NCBI GenBank assembly: GCA_014634225.1
Contig: BLFN01000156.1
Location: 2,477,161-2,489,660, forward strand
Direction: 5' to 3'
DNA length: 12,500 nucleotides
Source: Acropora yongei
Taxonomy: Eukaryota; Cnidaria; Anthozoa; Scleractinia; Acroporidae
Shown: in pieces, positions 1 to 8,015 of the stretch
How the letters are laid out: the number at the start of each line of letters is the position of its first letter
Numbering within the stretch: position 1 is the first letter of the stretch
Translations under genes and position numbers: made by a program
The notes under the pieces: generated by a model
What the model saw: the letters and a program-made list of their open reading frames with translations, nothing else
Told to the model about the DNA's origin: nothing
The model's database searches: none

Positions 1-359
1 CAGCTCACTCTCACAACATCAGGTGCTACATTGATGCTCACTTCTAGTTTTAGCCGCCTCCTCACGATGGTGATCACTCCATCGAAGCAGACAACTGGAT
101 GAGCTTCGATGAATAGGTGCGTACCGCCTTGTATTTGGTGAGGGGTGCGGTGTCTTGGGCTGCTTCGATTTCGCAGTCGTCTTCTTGATTGTTCAACGTG
201 CCGTTTCTGTCTTTCATCTCTCTCTCTACCAGAGAGACGTCTGGTGTGGCTTACATTGATGGTCCCTTGCTCTGGTGCTTGTCCTTGTCCCGGATCAGAG
301 CGGAGAAGTGCCTCCTCAGTAGTTTCCATAGGTATGGTGGTGGTATTAGCTTCGGCCAT
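1..359 (-). CDS. Unknown protein, N-terminal part, open to the left edge
   Basis: An ATG at 359-357 opens a frame that stays stop-free for 119 codons to the window edge, so the C-terminus is missing. I do not recognise the family. The first 40 residues are rich in Thr, Glu, Pro, Gly and Gln (start MAEANTTTIPMETTEEALLR). Residues about 43-75 are very basic and charged, rich in Arg, Ser, Glu and Gln (GRERDERQKR, then SRRRLRNRSSPRHR), and would be disordered or nucleic-acid binding. The rest is more hydrophobic (HLFIEAHPVVCFDGV). The bases before the ATG (ctatcttgcag) look like a 3' splice acceptor, so the ATG may lie inside an internal exon. It has the same orientation as the helicase remnant, 255 bp downstream of it, but a link is unproven. 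Opposite-strand frames are also long here, so chance openness is possible. Confidence 0.4.
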   Translation of the reverse strand, partial: MAEANTTTIPMETTEEALLRSDPGQGQAPEQGTINVSHTRRLSGRERDERQKRHVEQSRRRLRNRSSPRHRTPHQIQGGTHLFIEAHPVVCFDGVITIVRRRLKLEVSINVAPDVVRVS

Positions 360-613
360 CTGCAAGATAGCGACCAGGCAACAGCCTCTCAACTTATTGT
401 CCAAAAGAGTGTTTTACCTGCATACTATTAATGGCTTGCTTTTAGACTTGATGCAACACATATATAAGATTAGATGATACAGTGTCTGCCATTTCAGTTT
501 ACGCAACCGATGGTCTTATTACATATTCACAGTTAACTTGCGTTGTCTTTCCAGCATAATGCCTTCAGGCGTGGCCACTTTGATTTCGCCACATGGCCTG
601 AGTCGTCAAATGT

Positions 614-2340
614 TCAGTTGACTTGTATTTGTTCTGGATCTGTTTTTGCTAACAAGATATAAATCTTCTAGCTGTCTCGTATACGTGACAATGCAACATA
701 AGCTGGACCCTTTGGAACAGATGGGCAATCTAACCAGAGTATGATTTTGCCTAGATTTTGTCCTTGAACTTTGCAAATTGTTGAAGCGTATGCCAGTACG
801 ACAGGGTGACATGTTGTCCTAGGACCGTCAAGCGTGGCTGTCACCGGGTGCACAGCTACAATGTTTTTGTCGGGCAGTTTTAAGACAACTGTTTGGTTTT
901 GCATGGTTACTACCGTTGCTTGTTGATCGTTGATAACATGATATTGTTTATCTCTGTTTTGAGTTATGATGACTCTCATGTCCCGATATATTGGTGGTTG
1001 TAAGCCATCTTCGTTGTCAAAGGAAACTTGACTGCAAGGGTCCATCTCAGGAAATAGATTATTTACTGGTATTCTATTGACTGTGGCTGTTGCAGGTTTG
1101 CTTACAGTTAAAATCTTACCATCAGGGTGATTCTGAAGAACAGAGAGCAATTCTTGCTCTGATGGGCTTGATGAACACAAAACTCTCGTACCATGGAGTT
1201 TTTTCAAGGTGCGTCTAGTAGGTTTGTAGTATGTTATGACATTGAGAATCCCTTCAAACTCTGTGTCTATGCAGTGGTGCTGATGAATAACGTTAACTAC
1301 TACACTGTTTGCACAGAGCTTTGTTTTGAAGGACTCCTGTAGTTGGTCTAGTTTTGCCATCTACTGTAGCAATTGGTTGCTGCTGTTGTTGATCTCCACA
1401 TAATAGAACGACTGGTCTTACATGCAATTCTTGTGAAGTTGTCATTATGTGCTTGAATATAATCGAAGGAACCATAGGAAGCTCATCGACAACTAGTAAG
1501 TCATAATTTGCTAGATGTGAGTTGTTTTGAGGTCTTTCGTTTTGGTCTTCTTGATATCTGAATGCACTGTGGATAGTATCTGAACAGAAGCCTTCGTCTG
1601 TTATACTTGAATTGTATGTGCTAGAAAGCATGCCAGTAGGTGTTGTGTGAAGTACCCTGCATTCTGCTTTCAAAGCTTTACGAATGCTGTGTAACAGCAT
1701 AAGTTTTGCCTGTACCTGGCTTACCACGAATATGCAAAAATTTTCTCCAATCATATGCTTATGTTGATGGTCATGTTTGTACATCTCTTTCATCTATAGC
1801 ACATTCATCTTCGTTGTTCATTGTGTCATCATCAGAGTCATAGTTAACTTCAGGAATGTCATTGTAATGCTCTTCTCGTTGTTGAAGGAATTCCTCAACA
1901 AGAGGTTAAATATAATATTTCAACTGTTCTGGTGACATTGTGTTCGGAGTCTAATGTAGGTACAAGAGCTAAATGTGATATTCCGCCTACAACTCTGCGC
2001 TGCCAAAGATTGAAAAAGTCTAATCTGCTGTTCACATATGCTACAAGAGTATGAACATAGTCAGCTTTGTTTCCCTTTAAGGACAAATGATTTCTTACTG
2101 CTGATTCATCTTTCCACAGTTATGGTCTTAGTGATACTGCTGCTTCAAAATGTTTAATGGCGATTGGAAGATCATCATGTTTTTCATGCCTAAGTTCGTC
2201 AACGTTTCTATGAGCGAAATTCATGAGCAAGTCCTGATAATAATAGTCATCTTTTAATGGCTTTCGAAGCTTTACACCTACTGAGTTGTACCTGATCTGT
2301 AACGTTTACCTTTTTGGTCATATAATTGCAGCCACTGTAA
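614..2340 (-). pseudogene. Pif1-like SF1B DNA helicase, mobile-element type, decayed
   Basis: Read leftwards, the pieces give one helicase in several frames. An upstream conserved segment (about 2246-1895) and an acidic linker (about 1890-1780) precede the motor. Walker A (GKPGTGKT) is intact at 1725-1702 but out of frame with what follows. Motif Ia (TPTGMLSSTYNS), Walker B VVDELPMV (Asp-Glu at 1487-1482), motif III LLCGDQQQQQP and the Pif1 ending (STICKVQGQNL, AYVALSRIR) follow. Lesions: TAA at 2122-2120, frameshifts near 1905, 1760, 1697 and 1292, and TAG at 670-668. Beyond that TAG the frame runs 17 more residues to TGA at 616-614, which I take as the original end. Pif1 helicases unwind DNA 5' to 3'. 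Copies of this type are repeated in cnidarian genomes and resemble the helicase part of Helitron-type proteins. I see no Rep domain or Helitron ends, so the parent element is unresolved. It is not functional. Confidence 0.92.
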
Positions 2341-2611
2341 AAAAACTATGATCATGGACAAATTAATTGGGACAGTACAGCATTTTATCTTTCAAATCAC
2401 TTTTTATCACATATTCTGGGTTCTTTTGCGACCCCCTCCCCCCCATTCAATGTTGCCTGGGGGAAAATAGTGTGCAGGCTGAAACTGGACCAGTTCATTC
2501 CCAACATTGAATTGGGGGGGGGGGGGCATCTGAAGTCAGAAGAATGTGCATTGGACTAAAATAAATTTAAGTGTCCCAAAGAAAATTGTCCATTTGTCCA
2601 TGATTGTAGTT
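2341..2611. mobile_element. MITE-like non-autonomous element with inverted ends
   Basis: The left end at 2343-2363 (AAACTATGATCATGGACAAA, then T) matches the reverse complement of 2592-2612 with two mismatches. A second inverted pair lies inside: a C-rich stretch ending ATTCAATGTTG at 2432-2455 against CAACATTGAATT plus 13 G at 2502-2526. The whole element can therefore fold into a long imperfect hairpin. It has no coding capacity. It is flanked by TAA at 2338-2340 and TAA at 2612-2614, as expected for a PIF/Harbinger-type 3-bp duplication. Because the ends are A-rich, a 2-bp TA duplication fits almost as well, so the superfamily is uncertain. It lies in the upstream part of the helicase pseudogene. 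Confidence 0.78.
2432..2526. repeat. Internal inverted repeat with C-run and G-run arms
   Basis: The left arm (2432-2455) has C5-T-C7 then ATTCAATGTTG. The right arm (2502-2526) has CAACATTGAATT then 13 consecutive G. The arms pair across a 46-bp loop. This is the core of the MITE hairpin. The unequal run lengths suggest slippage in vivo or base-calling uncertainty. Confidence 0.8.
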
Positions 2612-2756
2612 TAACAACCTGAATGTCATTGTATGACTTCTGGGACAAAAGGCTTGTTAAAGTATGATAATGGTTTACTAGTCCCAACACTTGTACAAAA
2701 TATACATTTCATAAAGTTGCATTGCATCTTGACTTCCCTGTTGTGCAATAGCTTGA

Positions 2757-4289
2757 ATACGACACAGTCATTCGTTGTCTCCGAATTGTTTTCATTTGGT
2801 CAGCCTTGTGAAGGAAAACAATACAATTGCAAAGTGGTCAGAAGAAACAATTAAGCACTTGTGGTGTTGCTGTGGCATCTGTTTTGAAGGTTGTTCCACT
2901 GATGATGAAGCTCTTGACAAACTTAAGGTGTGACATGCAGAGTATATCTGTATAAATGATTTTTTTTTGGTATCACTATCTTTTATTTTACTACAATATG
3001 TCTACCACAACAATCCGCAACAAAACCTGATGCCCTTTCATGTGTTACTGATTAGTTATCTCATAAGATGAAAAAGCTTCTTTTCTAGTACTTTTTTGTT
3101 TGAAACACCAGTTAAAAATAACAAAAAAAAACTATTTTTTATTGGCCAAGAAATATAATCACACCAAAGAACTTGACCAATATTCAGCTATTTTGATCTC
3201 CTGTTTGGTCATTAACCCATAGACATGTGTTAAGTGGATACCTTATGTGTAATCCTTTATTTTGTAGGATAAATGGATTGGTGTCCTGCATCATATCTGT
3301 AATATACACTAATGACCCACTGGAAAATACGACCATGAGGAGTTACCAGATAAGCATGCACTTCCTTGGTTTGATAGGCTTGATAAGGATTTTCAGGCTC
3401 TCCAGTAGATAGTTCTTGAGCCCAGTTTACTGGAGAGCATGAAGTGTTATGTCCATTTTAGGTAAATGTGAGAGGCTGCAGTGAGATTCCCAACTTAAAT
3501 TAACGATCAAAGATACCAAGTTAGTTTTTTTTGCGTTAAAAAGTTATTAAAAACAGAGCCTTGCATCCTCATCACATCACACCACTACTCTAATGAGCAA
3601 ACAAATATAATAAATAAATAAAGCGCTTATTTTGTATGACCAGGAAAGGGCAGAAATTATGACTGAAGTACTAAAGCATGATAAAGTAATTTTATAAGAA
3701 TTTTATTTTGCCACACTCCCTCTGTACATATTGTATGAAAGTAATGAAATCTTCTTCAAGTGCGGGCATACTGGTTACCTTGACGGCAAATAGCCTCTCC
3801 TTGGCATATGCTCCCAAACGGCTTGCATACTCATAAGTTGTGACCCAGAAGGTTTTTAGTAACTTTTGAAAGTGACATCTTTTTCAACTCTGATTGGTAT
3901 TCCTTTGTTGTAGTTACAGAGCGTCTGGAGCACGCAAACAATTGACAGCAAAAGATTGGAACTTCCACAGAGGAAGGGAGCAAGCTGTGATGAAGAAAAA
4001 GGAGGGCATGGTCACCACGAAGTATAACCGGAGGACAAAAGAGTGGAATTGCAAGGTGGTTAAGGTGAACAAAGGATACAACTATATCCCACTGCTCACG
4101 GCCATGATCTTCAGGAGAAGATTTGAAGATCTGAAGAGCATCACACAGCATGTCACCAAATATAGCTCGGGTGCCCCCACAAAGTTCAAAAGAGCACTTT
4201 GTGCACAAAGAGCCAAGACTAGATTGAAGGAAAACTCTTCATCGTGTATCATTATTCTCTCATGTTTCTTAATACTTCATTCATGTGTA
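2757..4289 (+). pseudogene. Multi-exon fossil of a transposase-like animal protein family
   Basis: At least four exon remnants are readable. Exon A (about 2757-2927) contains AKWSEETIKHLWCCCGIC and ends LDKLK before a GT donor at 2928. Exon B (3268-3461) follows a TTTTGTAG acceptor, starts DKWIGVLHHICNIH, and ends at AG/GTAAAT. Its TAA (3310-3312) and TGA (3313-3315) sit where I recall Glu-Trp in the family. It continues WFDRLDKDFQALQ, TAG (3406-3408), IVLEPSLLESMK. Exon C (about 3766-3850) keeps HTGYL and LAYAPKRLAYS, with a frameshift between them and a stop after. Its acceptor is GG instead of AG. Exon D (from 3914, acceptor TTGTTGTAG) has KDWNFHRGREQA and KYNRRTKEWN...YIPLL, open past 4255 to the pogo end. 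From memory this is an uncharacterised family of fishes, lancelets and cnidarians, sometimes joined to THAP zinc fingers, which suggests a transposase origin. Function is unknown. This copy is dead. Confidence 0.75.
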
Positions 4290-4291
4290 TA
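4290..4291. repeat. TA target-site duplication, left copy
   Basis: TA directly outside the left inverted end, matched by TA at 6550-6551 outside the right end. Tc1/mariner-pogo transposases insert into and duplicate TA. Confidence 0.88.
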
Positions 4292-4317
4292 CCCTACTTA
4301 TTCGGCTATAAGCCGAG
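4292..4317 (+). repeat. Left terminal inverted repeat of the pogo element
   Basis: Starts CCCTACTTATTCGGCTATAA and ends GCCGAG. It matches the reverse complement of 6524-6549 at 25 of 26 positions, differing at the third base (C here, G there). Confidence 0.95.
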
Positions 4318-4389
4318 CGATTTTTACACAAATCCTCGCTAAATTTGGGACAATTCGAAGCCGTAGAAGGGGTCTTGGCTTATAGCCGA
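4302..4389. repeat. Paired palindromic boxes at the left end
   Basis: TCGGCTATAAGCCGA at 4302-4316, within the terminal repeat, and a one-mismatch copy in the opposite sense, TTGGCTTATAGCCGA, at 4375-4389. The box is almost self-complementary (TCGGCT/AGCCGA arms around a 3-bp centre). Centre spacing is 73 bp, close to the 76 bp at the other end. These are likely binding sites for the transposase DNA-binding domains. Confidence 0.85.
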
Positions 4390-4591
4390 GTATTTTTGAT
4401 TAAAAAAAATTTCTCAGCAAAATAAACAGCAAGAATTAAACATGTATTCACTTACAAGCCGAGGTACTAGTAAGTTACCGGTACTAGTAAAATGAAGAGC
4501 AGTTCTTGGTTATGGACTTTTATTATTTGGTGGCTCCTAAAGGAGCCGTTTTTAAGTTGTTTGGTCGGGATCGATCTTACTGCTAATCTTC
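4390..4591. other. Non-coding left interior of the pogo element
   Basis: Between the inner box and the original transposase stop I see no gene. An 11-bp direct repeat GGTACTAGTAA occurs at 4463-4473 and 4480-4490 (17-bp period). TACCGGTACT at 4477-4486 recurs at 6130-6139 near the other side of the gene, in the same orientation. Confidence 0.6.
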
Positions 4592-6093
4592 TTACTTGCT
4601 GTCTGTTTCGAATTCGTCTTCCATTTCCTCGTCTTCACTATTTTCTTCTGGAATATTCTCCTCAAAGATGGCATCATCTTATGTCCCGTCTAGTGCGTTA
4701 GAGATGCCACAAGTCCTGAACGATCACCTCACCATCTCCTCGGGAATATCGCGCCAAGCCTGTTTTACCCATCGAAGGACCTGGTTTCGTGACGGAACCT
4801 TCTTCTTCCCGGCAGGTGTAAACTCGAAGGGACCAGTAATTAGCCACGAAAGGTACTGCTGCCTGATATTGTCCTTGAATGGCTTGTTTAGACACTTGTC
4901 TAATGGCTGAAGGACTGGAGTTAGGCTGCCAGTAATTATTGCCACGTCAACCTTTTGCCTCTGCAATACTTCTTTCACCGAGTCGGTCAGGTGAGCACGG
5001 AACGAATACCACACCAGCAGTGACCGCTCATCCACAGGACTTCTTGGCAGGCAAGTGCGAATCCACTCCTTAACACCTGAAATCGATAAAAGATAAAAAT
5101 CAGTGGAAGCCAAAATATCGCGAAGAAGGCACTTCATCAAGCAAAACAAAACGACAAGTTTACCGGCTTTATCCATCCATCCTTTCTTATGAAAAGAAAC
5201 TCTCACAGAATCTGGCACAACAGGGTCTCTAGGTGTTCGCACACCCTTGAAGATAACTGCTGGTGGAATTTTCTTTCCATCAGCCGCAACTGCTAGCGTT
5301 ACGGTGAAACTTCTCTTCTCCGGACCACAAGATTCTACGGGGACAGTTCTGCTGCCGCTGAATTCAAGGGTACGACTGGATGGAAGCTCAAACCGCATTG
5401 GCGTCTCATCCATGTTGAAGATCCTTGCCAAGGAGTATCCACAGCGCTGACGTGCTCGTATGACAAAGTGATTGAACTTCACTGTTTGTTCCTCTAAATC
5501 GTTCGGAAGACGCTGTGCAAGGGTTGTTTTTGTTCGTAGGCTGATGGAGTGACAACGCTTCCATTTCTGATACCAACCGAGGGACGCTTTAAAATCTGGA
5601 TCGTCGCAAAATTCTTTGGCCTTTAACCGCAACATTAAACCACTGACAGCTATTCCTGTTTAAAATGAAAAGAGAGTGTTTTAGCACGAAGAAGTGGAAG
5701 AGCCAATATGATCAATTGCTACTAGCAAGCTAGCAAATGACACAGATCGTGTAAACAAGCTTGTCACATGACACCATTGCAAAAAAAAACGCACAAGTGG
5801 ATCTTGTTTCAAGGCAAAATCTTACCTTGACTTCTTTGCTCTGTAAACAACTCCAGCAGTCGTTGATCGAGCTCGGGATACTTTGGCGTAAAGCAGCCCA
5901 TCGTCTTTCGTTTGGCCGACAATTTAAGCTCCCCGTTGAACAGATTTGCTTGATCTGTCCTCCAGCGATGGACCATCGACTCGCTGATGCCGTATTCTTT
6001 TGCGATCTCGGAGTTATTTCCTACAGCTTCTGCTTCGGCGACTATTTTAAGTTTAAAGCCGTGGTTGTAAGCTGAACGTCGAGCTTTTGGCAT
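4592..6093 (-). pseudogene. pogo/Tigger transposase (DDE, CENP-B-like), inactive
   Basis: Exon 1 is 6093-5826 (ATG at 6093; CAAG/GTAAG donor). Exon 2 is 5655-5164 (acceptor TTTAAACAG). Exon 3 is 5076-4592 (acceptor GATTTCAG). Both introns are phase 1, and splicing gives about 414 codons, a normal pogo length. Order: psq/CENP-B N-type helix-turn-helix at residues about 12-45 (EIAKEYGISESMVHRWR), a second HTH of Tc5/CENP-B type (WYQKWKRCHSISLRTKT), then the DDE nuclease. Asp172 (FNMDETPMRF) and Asp313 (LQPLDKCLNKPFK) are present. The middle Asp is replaced by Tyr277 (LLVWYSFRAHL, codon 5008-5006), which should abolish catalysis. TGA (4726-4724) and TAA (4681-4679) interrupt the end. Between and after them lies the expected SFRTCGISNALDGT and an acidic tail to TAA at 4594-4592. 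Intron 2 is 87 bp, divisible by 3 and stop-free. The family call is secure; inactivity is inferred from the residues. Confidence 0.94.
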
Positions 6094-6448
6094 GATTGCG
6101 GAGAGAGACTTTGAACAAACAAGATTGACTACCGGTACTCGTACGACGGAGGGTTTCTGAGCTCAGAATGTTTTGTCAAATCCACACAAGCTGTTTTATT
6201 GATTTGTTAGGATCACATTAAATTCATCTCCATTGTTATGTGCTAGCTTTTTATAAAACACTTCGCTTGTTTGAAGACATGTTTGCAGTGAGGTCCGCAA
6301 TTGTTTAATATTCATCACCTCACGATCACGTTGCTTGTTTGTTTCTAATCTTTTGCATTCATTTTTTTCTGTTTTGAGTATAATTTTTCAATTGTATTTT
6401 TACGAAAATTCCATAGTCGATAATAAATGTCAAGACCTAAAATGGCTC
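6094..6448. other. Non-coding right interior of the pogo element (transposase 5' side)
   Basis: No gene is seen. This is the upstream region of the minus-strand transposase, and any promoter should be here. TACCGGTACT at 6130-6139 repeats a motif at 4477-4486. I cannot point to a convincing TATA box or initiator. Confidence 0.55.
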
Positions 6449-6539
6449 TCGGCTTATAGCCGAGTATTATGCTTTTTCAATTCATGTCAATCAAGTTGAT
6501 TTTTTGTGTACGAAGTTTGGGGTCTCGGCTTATAGCCGA
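6449..6539. repeat. Paired palindromic boxes at the right end
   Basis: Two exact copies of TCGGCTTATAGCCGA at 6449-6463 and 6525-6539, centre spacing 76 bp. The outer copy lies within the terminal repeat. With the left pair this gives four boxes in a nearly symmetrical arrangement. Confidence 0.88.
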
Positions 6540-6549
6540 ATAAGTACGG
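6524..6549 (-). repeat. Right terminal inverted repeat of the pogo element
   Basis: Reverse complement starts CCGTACTTATTCGGCTATAA. It pairs with 4292-4317 with one mismatch and is followed by the TA duplication at 6550-6551. Confidence 0.95.
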
Positions 6550-6583
6550 TAATTAAACATTTGCAGGCTTATAAAACCAAAGT

Positions 6584-6589
6584 TTTATT
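6584..6589 (-). terminator. Candidate poly(A) signal for the P2X7-like gene
   Basis: AATAAA on the minus strand, 176 bp past the proposed TAA stop (6767-6765) of the P2X7-like gene and about 33 bp before the pogo insertion. Position and orientation fit a 3' UTR. A hexamer alone is weak evidence. Confidence 0.45.
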
Positions 6590-6764
6590 GAATGAAACCA
6601 GTTTCAAGCTGATGCCTTTAAAAAAATATTTCAACAAATTTCTAGTAGGGCCATTAAGTGTCTGTAGACCCTCGTATCTCAGGTGAAAATCTGTGGCACT
6701 ACTAGGTAATTAGTAGAAAGCCTGAAAACTATAATGAAATATGCCAGATAAAATTGAGAAGCTC

Positions 6765-8015
6765 TTAATATTCTTTAAAACCCATGTAAACTCCAGTTGT
6801 CAAAGGAAAATGGTTCCTTATGTGCCACACAGCACAACGTGGAGCAACCCCCTCCTTCCCTTTCCTAGGTAGCCATGTTTGTCTAAAATATACTGGCTGC
6901 TATTGTTTTGTGGGTCATTTCTGATGTCAGCAGTGCTTTTGATGCCAGGTGAGAGGACATCAACATCCAGGCAAAGCTTTGCAAATCTTGTTTTTGTGTC
7001 TTTGCAATTCTTATTTCTTGTGGCATAGTACAGCAGTTCCTACATTTGCACCAAGCTGGTAAGGACTCTTCTGCTGGTCTAGGTTGGTGTGGGATAGAAG
7101 TAGAAACATGTGGGTGTGTGGATGGAATTGCTTCGGCTACTGCACTGGTTGGGGCTGCCGAGGCTTCCAAAGGCACAGCATCCAATTCATCATGTGTGTA
7201 GTCATCTTCCATTATAAGCAAAGAATCCACAAAATCCATGCTTCCAACTCGTCGTTGAAGGCTTTGCATGCATCTTTTTTTGTGTCAGCATCGAGTGTCT
7301 CAATAAATTCCTGCATTGCAAATAAATCGCTCTTATAAAGGTACAAATAGTACAGCCGTGTGAAACTAGGTCAGAGGAAGCAAAACGGCTCAGGCATTGG
7401 TGTGCAAATCTGGCATTGGTGCGCAGATAAATACATGAACTATAATGTGAGATTGAAACAGCTTTCTTTTAATTTTTTTGTTAGATCCCTTTTAACAAAG
7501 CGAACATTGTCAATCAAAACAATTTTCTCCATTTTAATGTCACTCCATACAGGTAATAATTGGCAATGTAGACCTGCTAAGAGCAACCCTAGCTTTACTT
7601 GTCTTTTCGTATTCCTTATTTCTTTGTCTTCACTGAGGCGGCTGGTACTTTCTTGCGGGGTTGCTGGGCTTGGTATTGCCACAAATTCCTGTAAAAAAAA
7701 GGCATGTTACAAGCGTGCGATTGTGAAATAGGCCAAATTCACTCAAGCATGCCCAAATGTTACCCTTTTACACATATATTGTTTAGTTACAAGACAGCAA
7801 TTGTGGTTCAAGTTTCACAGGATCACTAGAAGCTCTTGTGATTATTGGAAAAGCCTGATCTTAACTTTTCTGACAAGGCTTTGCACGAGTTCCACACTTA
7901 CATGAAGACGAACATAACCGGCTTGCACTTTTACAAGGGCAGTCTCGAGTGCTTTGTCCAACTCGTTTTCGTGAGCAAGTGCTTTTTCACTTGAAAACAC
8001 AGCGTGCAACTTCTC
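6765..8015 (-). pseudogene. P2X7 C-terminal-domain-like protein, three exons, frameshifted
   Basis: Exon 1 here is 8015-7902 (acceptor TTCCCTTAG, donor CAT/GTAAGT), 38 codons of a likely coiled coil (EKLHAVFSSEKALAHENELD). Exon 2 is 7688-7551 (acceptor TTTTTTTACAG, donor CCT/GTATGG), 46 codons. Exon 3 is 7310-6765. All junctions are phase 0. Exon 3 reads EFIETLDADTKKDACKAF, FVDSLLIMEDDYTHDELD, a Pro/Ala linker, then the domain: AWCKCRNCCTMPQ (7056-7018), RFAKLCLDVDVL, QYILDKHGYLGKG, CAVWHIRNHFP, ending MGFKEY before TAA. This matches the cytoplasmic ballast domain of P2X7, which binds zinc through Cys in the vertebrate receptor. No membrane segment is visible, so it is a channel-less protein. 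Three frame changes (near 7236, 7014 and 6850) each fit a single missing base, and no nonsense substitution is seen. A sequence error or a young pseudogene are both possible. The first exon with the start is not identified. Confidence 0.8.

Larger units (their letters stand above)
4292..6549 (-). mobile_element. pogo/Tigger-type DNA transposon, complete but inactive
   Basis: The element is 2,258 bp, flanked by TA duplications (4290-4291 and 6550-6551) and bounded by 26-bp inverted repeats that differ at one base. It contains one gene, a minus-strand transposase. Length, TA target, terminal repeats and a CENP-B-like transposase all fit the pogo/Tigger group of the Tc1/mariner superfamily, which moves by cut and paste. 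It lies just past the last readable exon of the + strand fossil gene and before the 3' end of the minus-strand P2X7-like gene. The transposase is disabled, so this copy could only move if another copy supplied the enzyme. The nearly identical ends suggest a fairly recent insertion. Confidence 0.95.

Noticed and set aside
461..468. TATATAAG as a TATA box
   Set aside because: It matches the consensus on the plus strand, but no plus-strand gene follows. On the minus strand, toward 1-359, the orientation is less good.
145..477. 110-codon plus-strand frame near the left edge
   Set aside because: It opposes the edge frame at 1-359 and its translation is Cys/Leu/Ser-rich without domain features. 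Either strand could be coding, but the minus frame has a better composition.
614..2340. A complete Helitron
   Set aside because: The helicase is of a type found in such elements, but no Rep endonuclease motifs, TC start or hairpin-CTRR end could be identified.
2514..2526. G-quadruplex in the 13-G run
   Set aside because: It is a single uninterrupted run without separate G-tracts and loops; the hairpin with the opposed C-run explains it better.
2633..2854. Plus-strand 73-codon frame
   Set aside because: It overlaps exon A of the fossil gene in another frame; the exon A frame carries the recognisable family pattern.
3831..4208. Minus-strand 125-codon frame opposite exon D
   Set aside because: It is antisense to the plus-strand exon D, which has the recognisable KDWNFHRGREQA and RRTKEWN segments.
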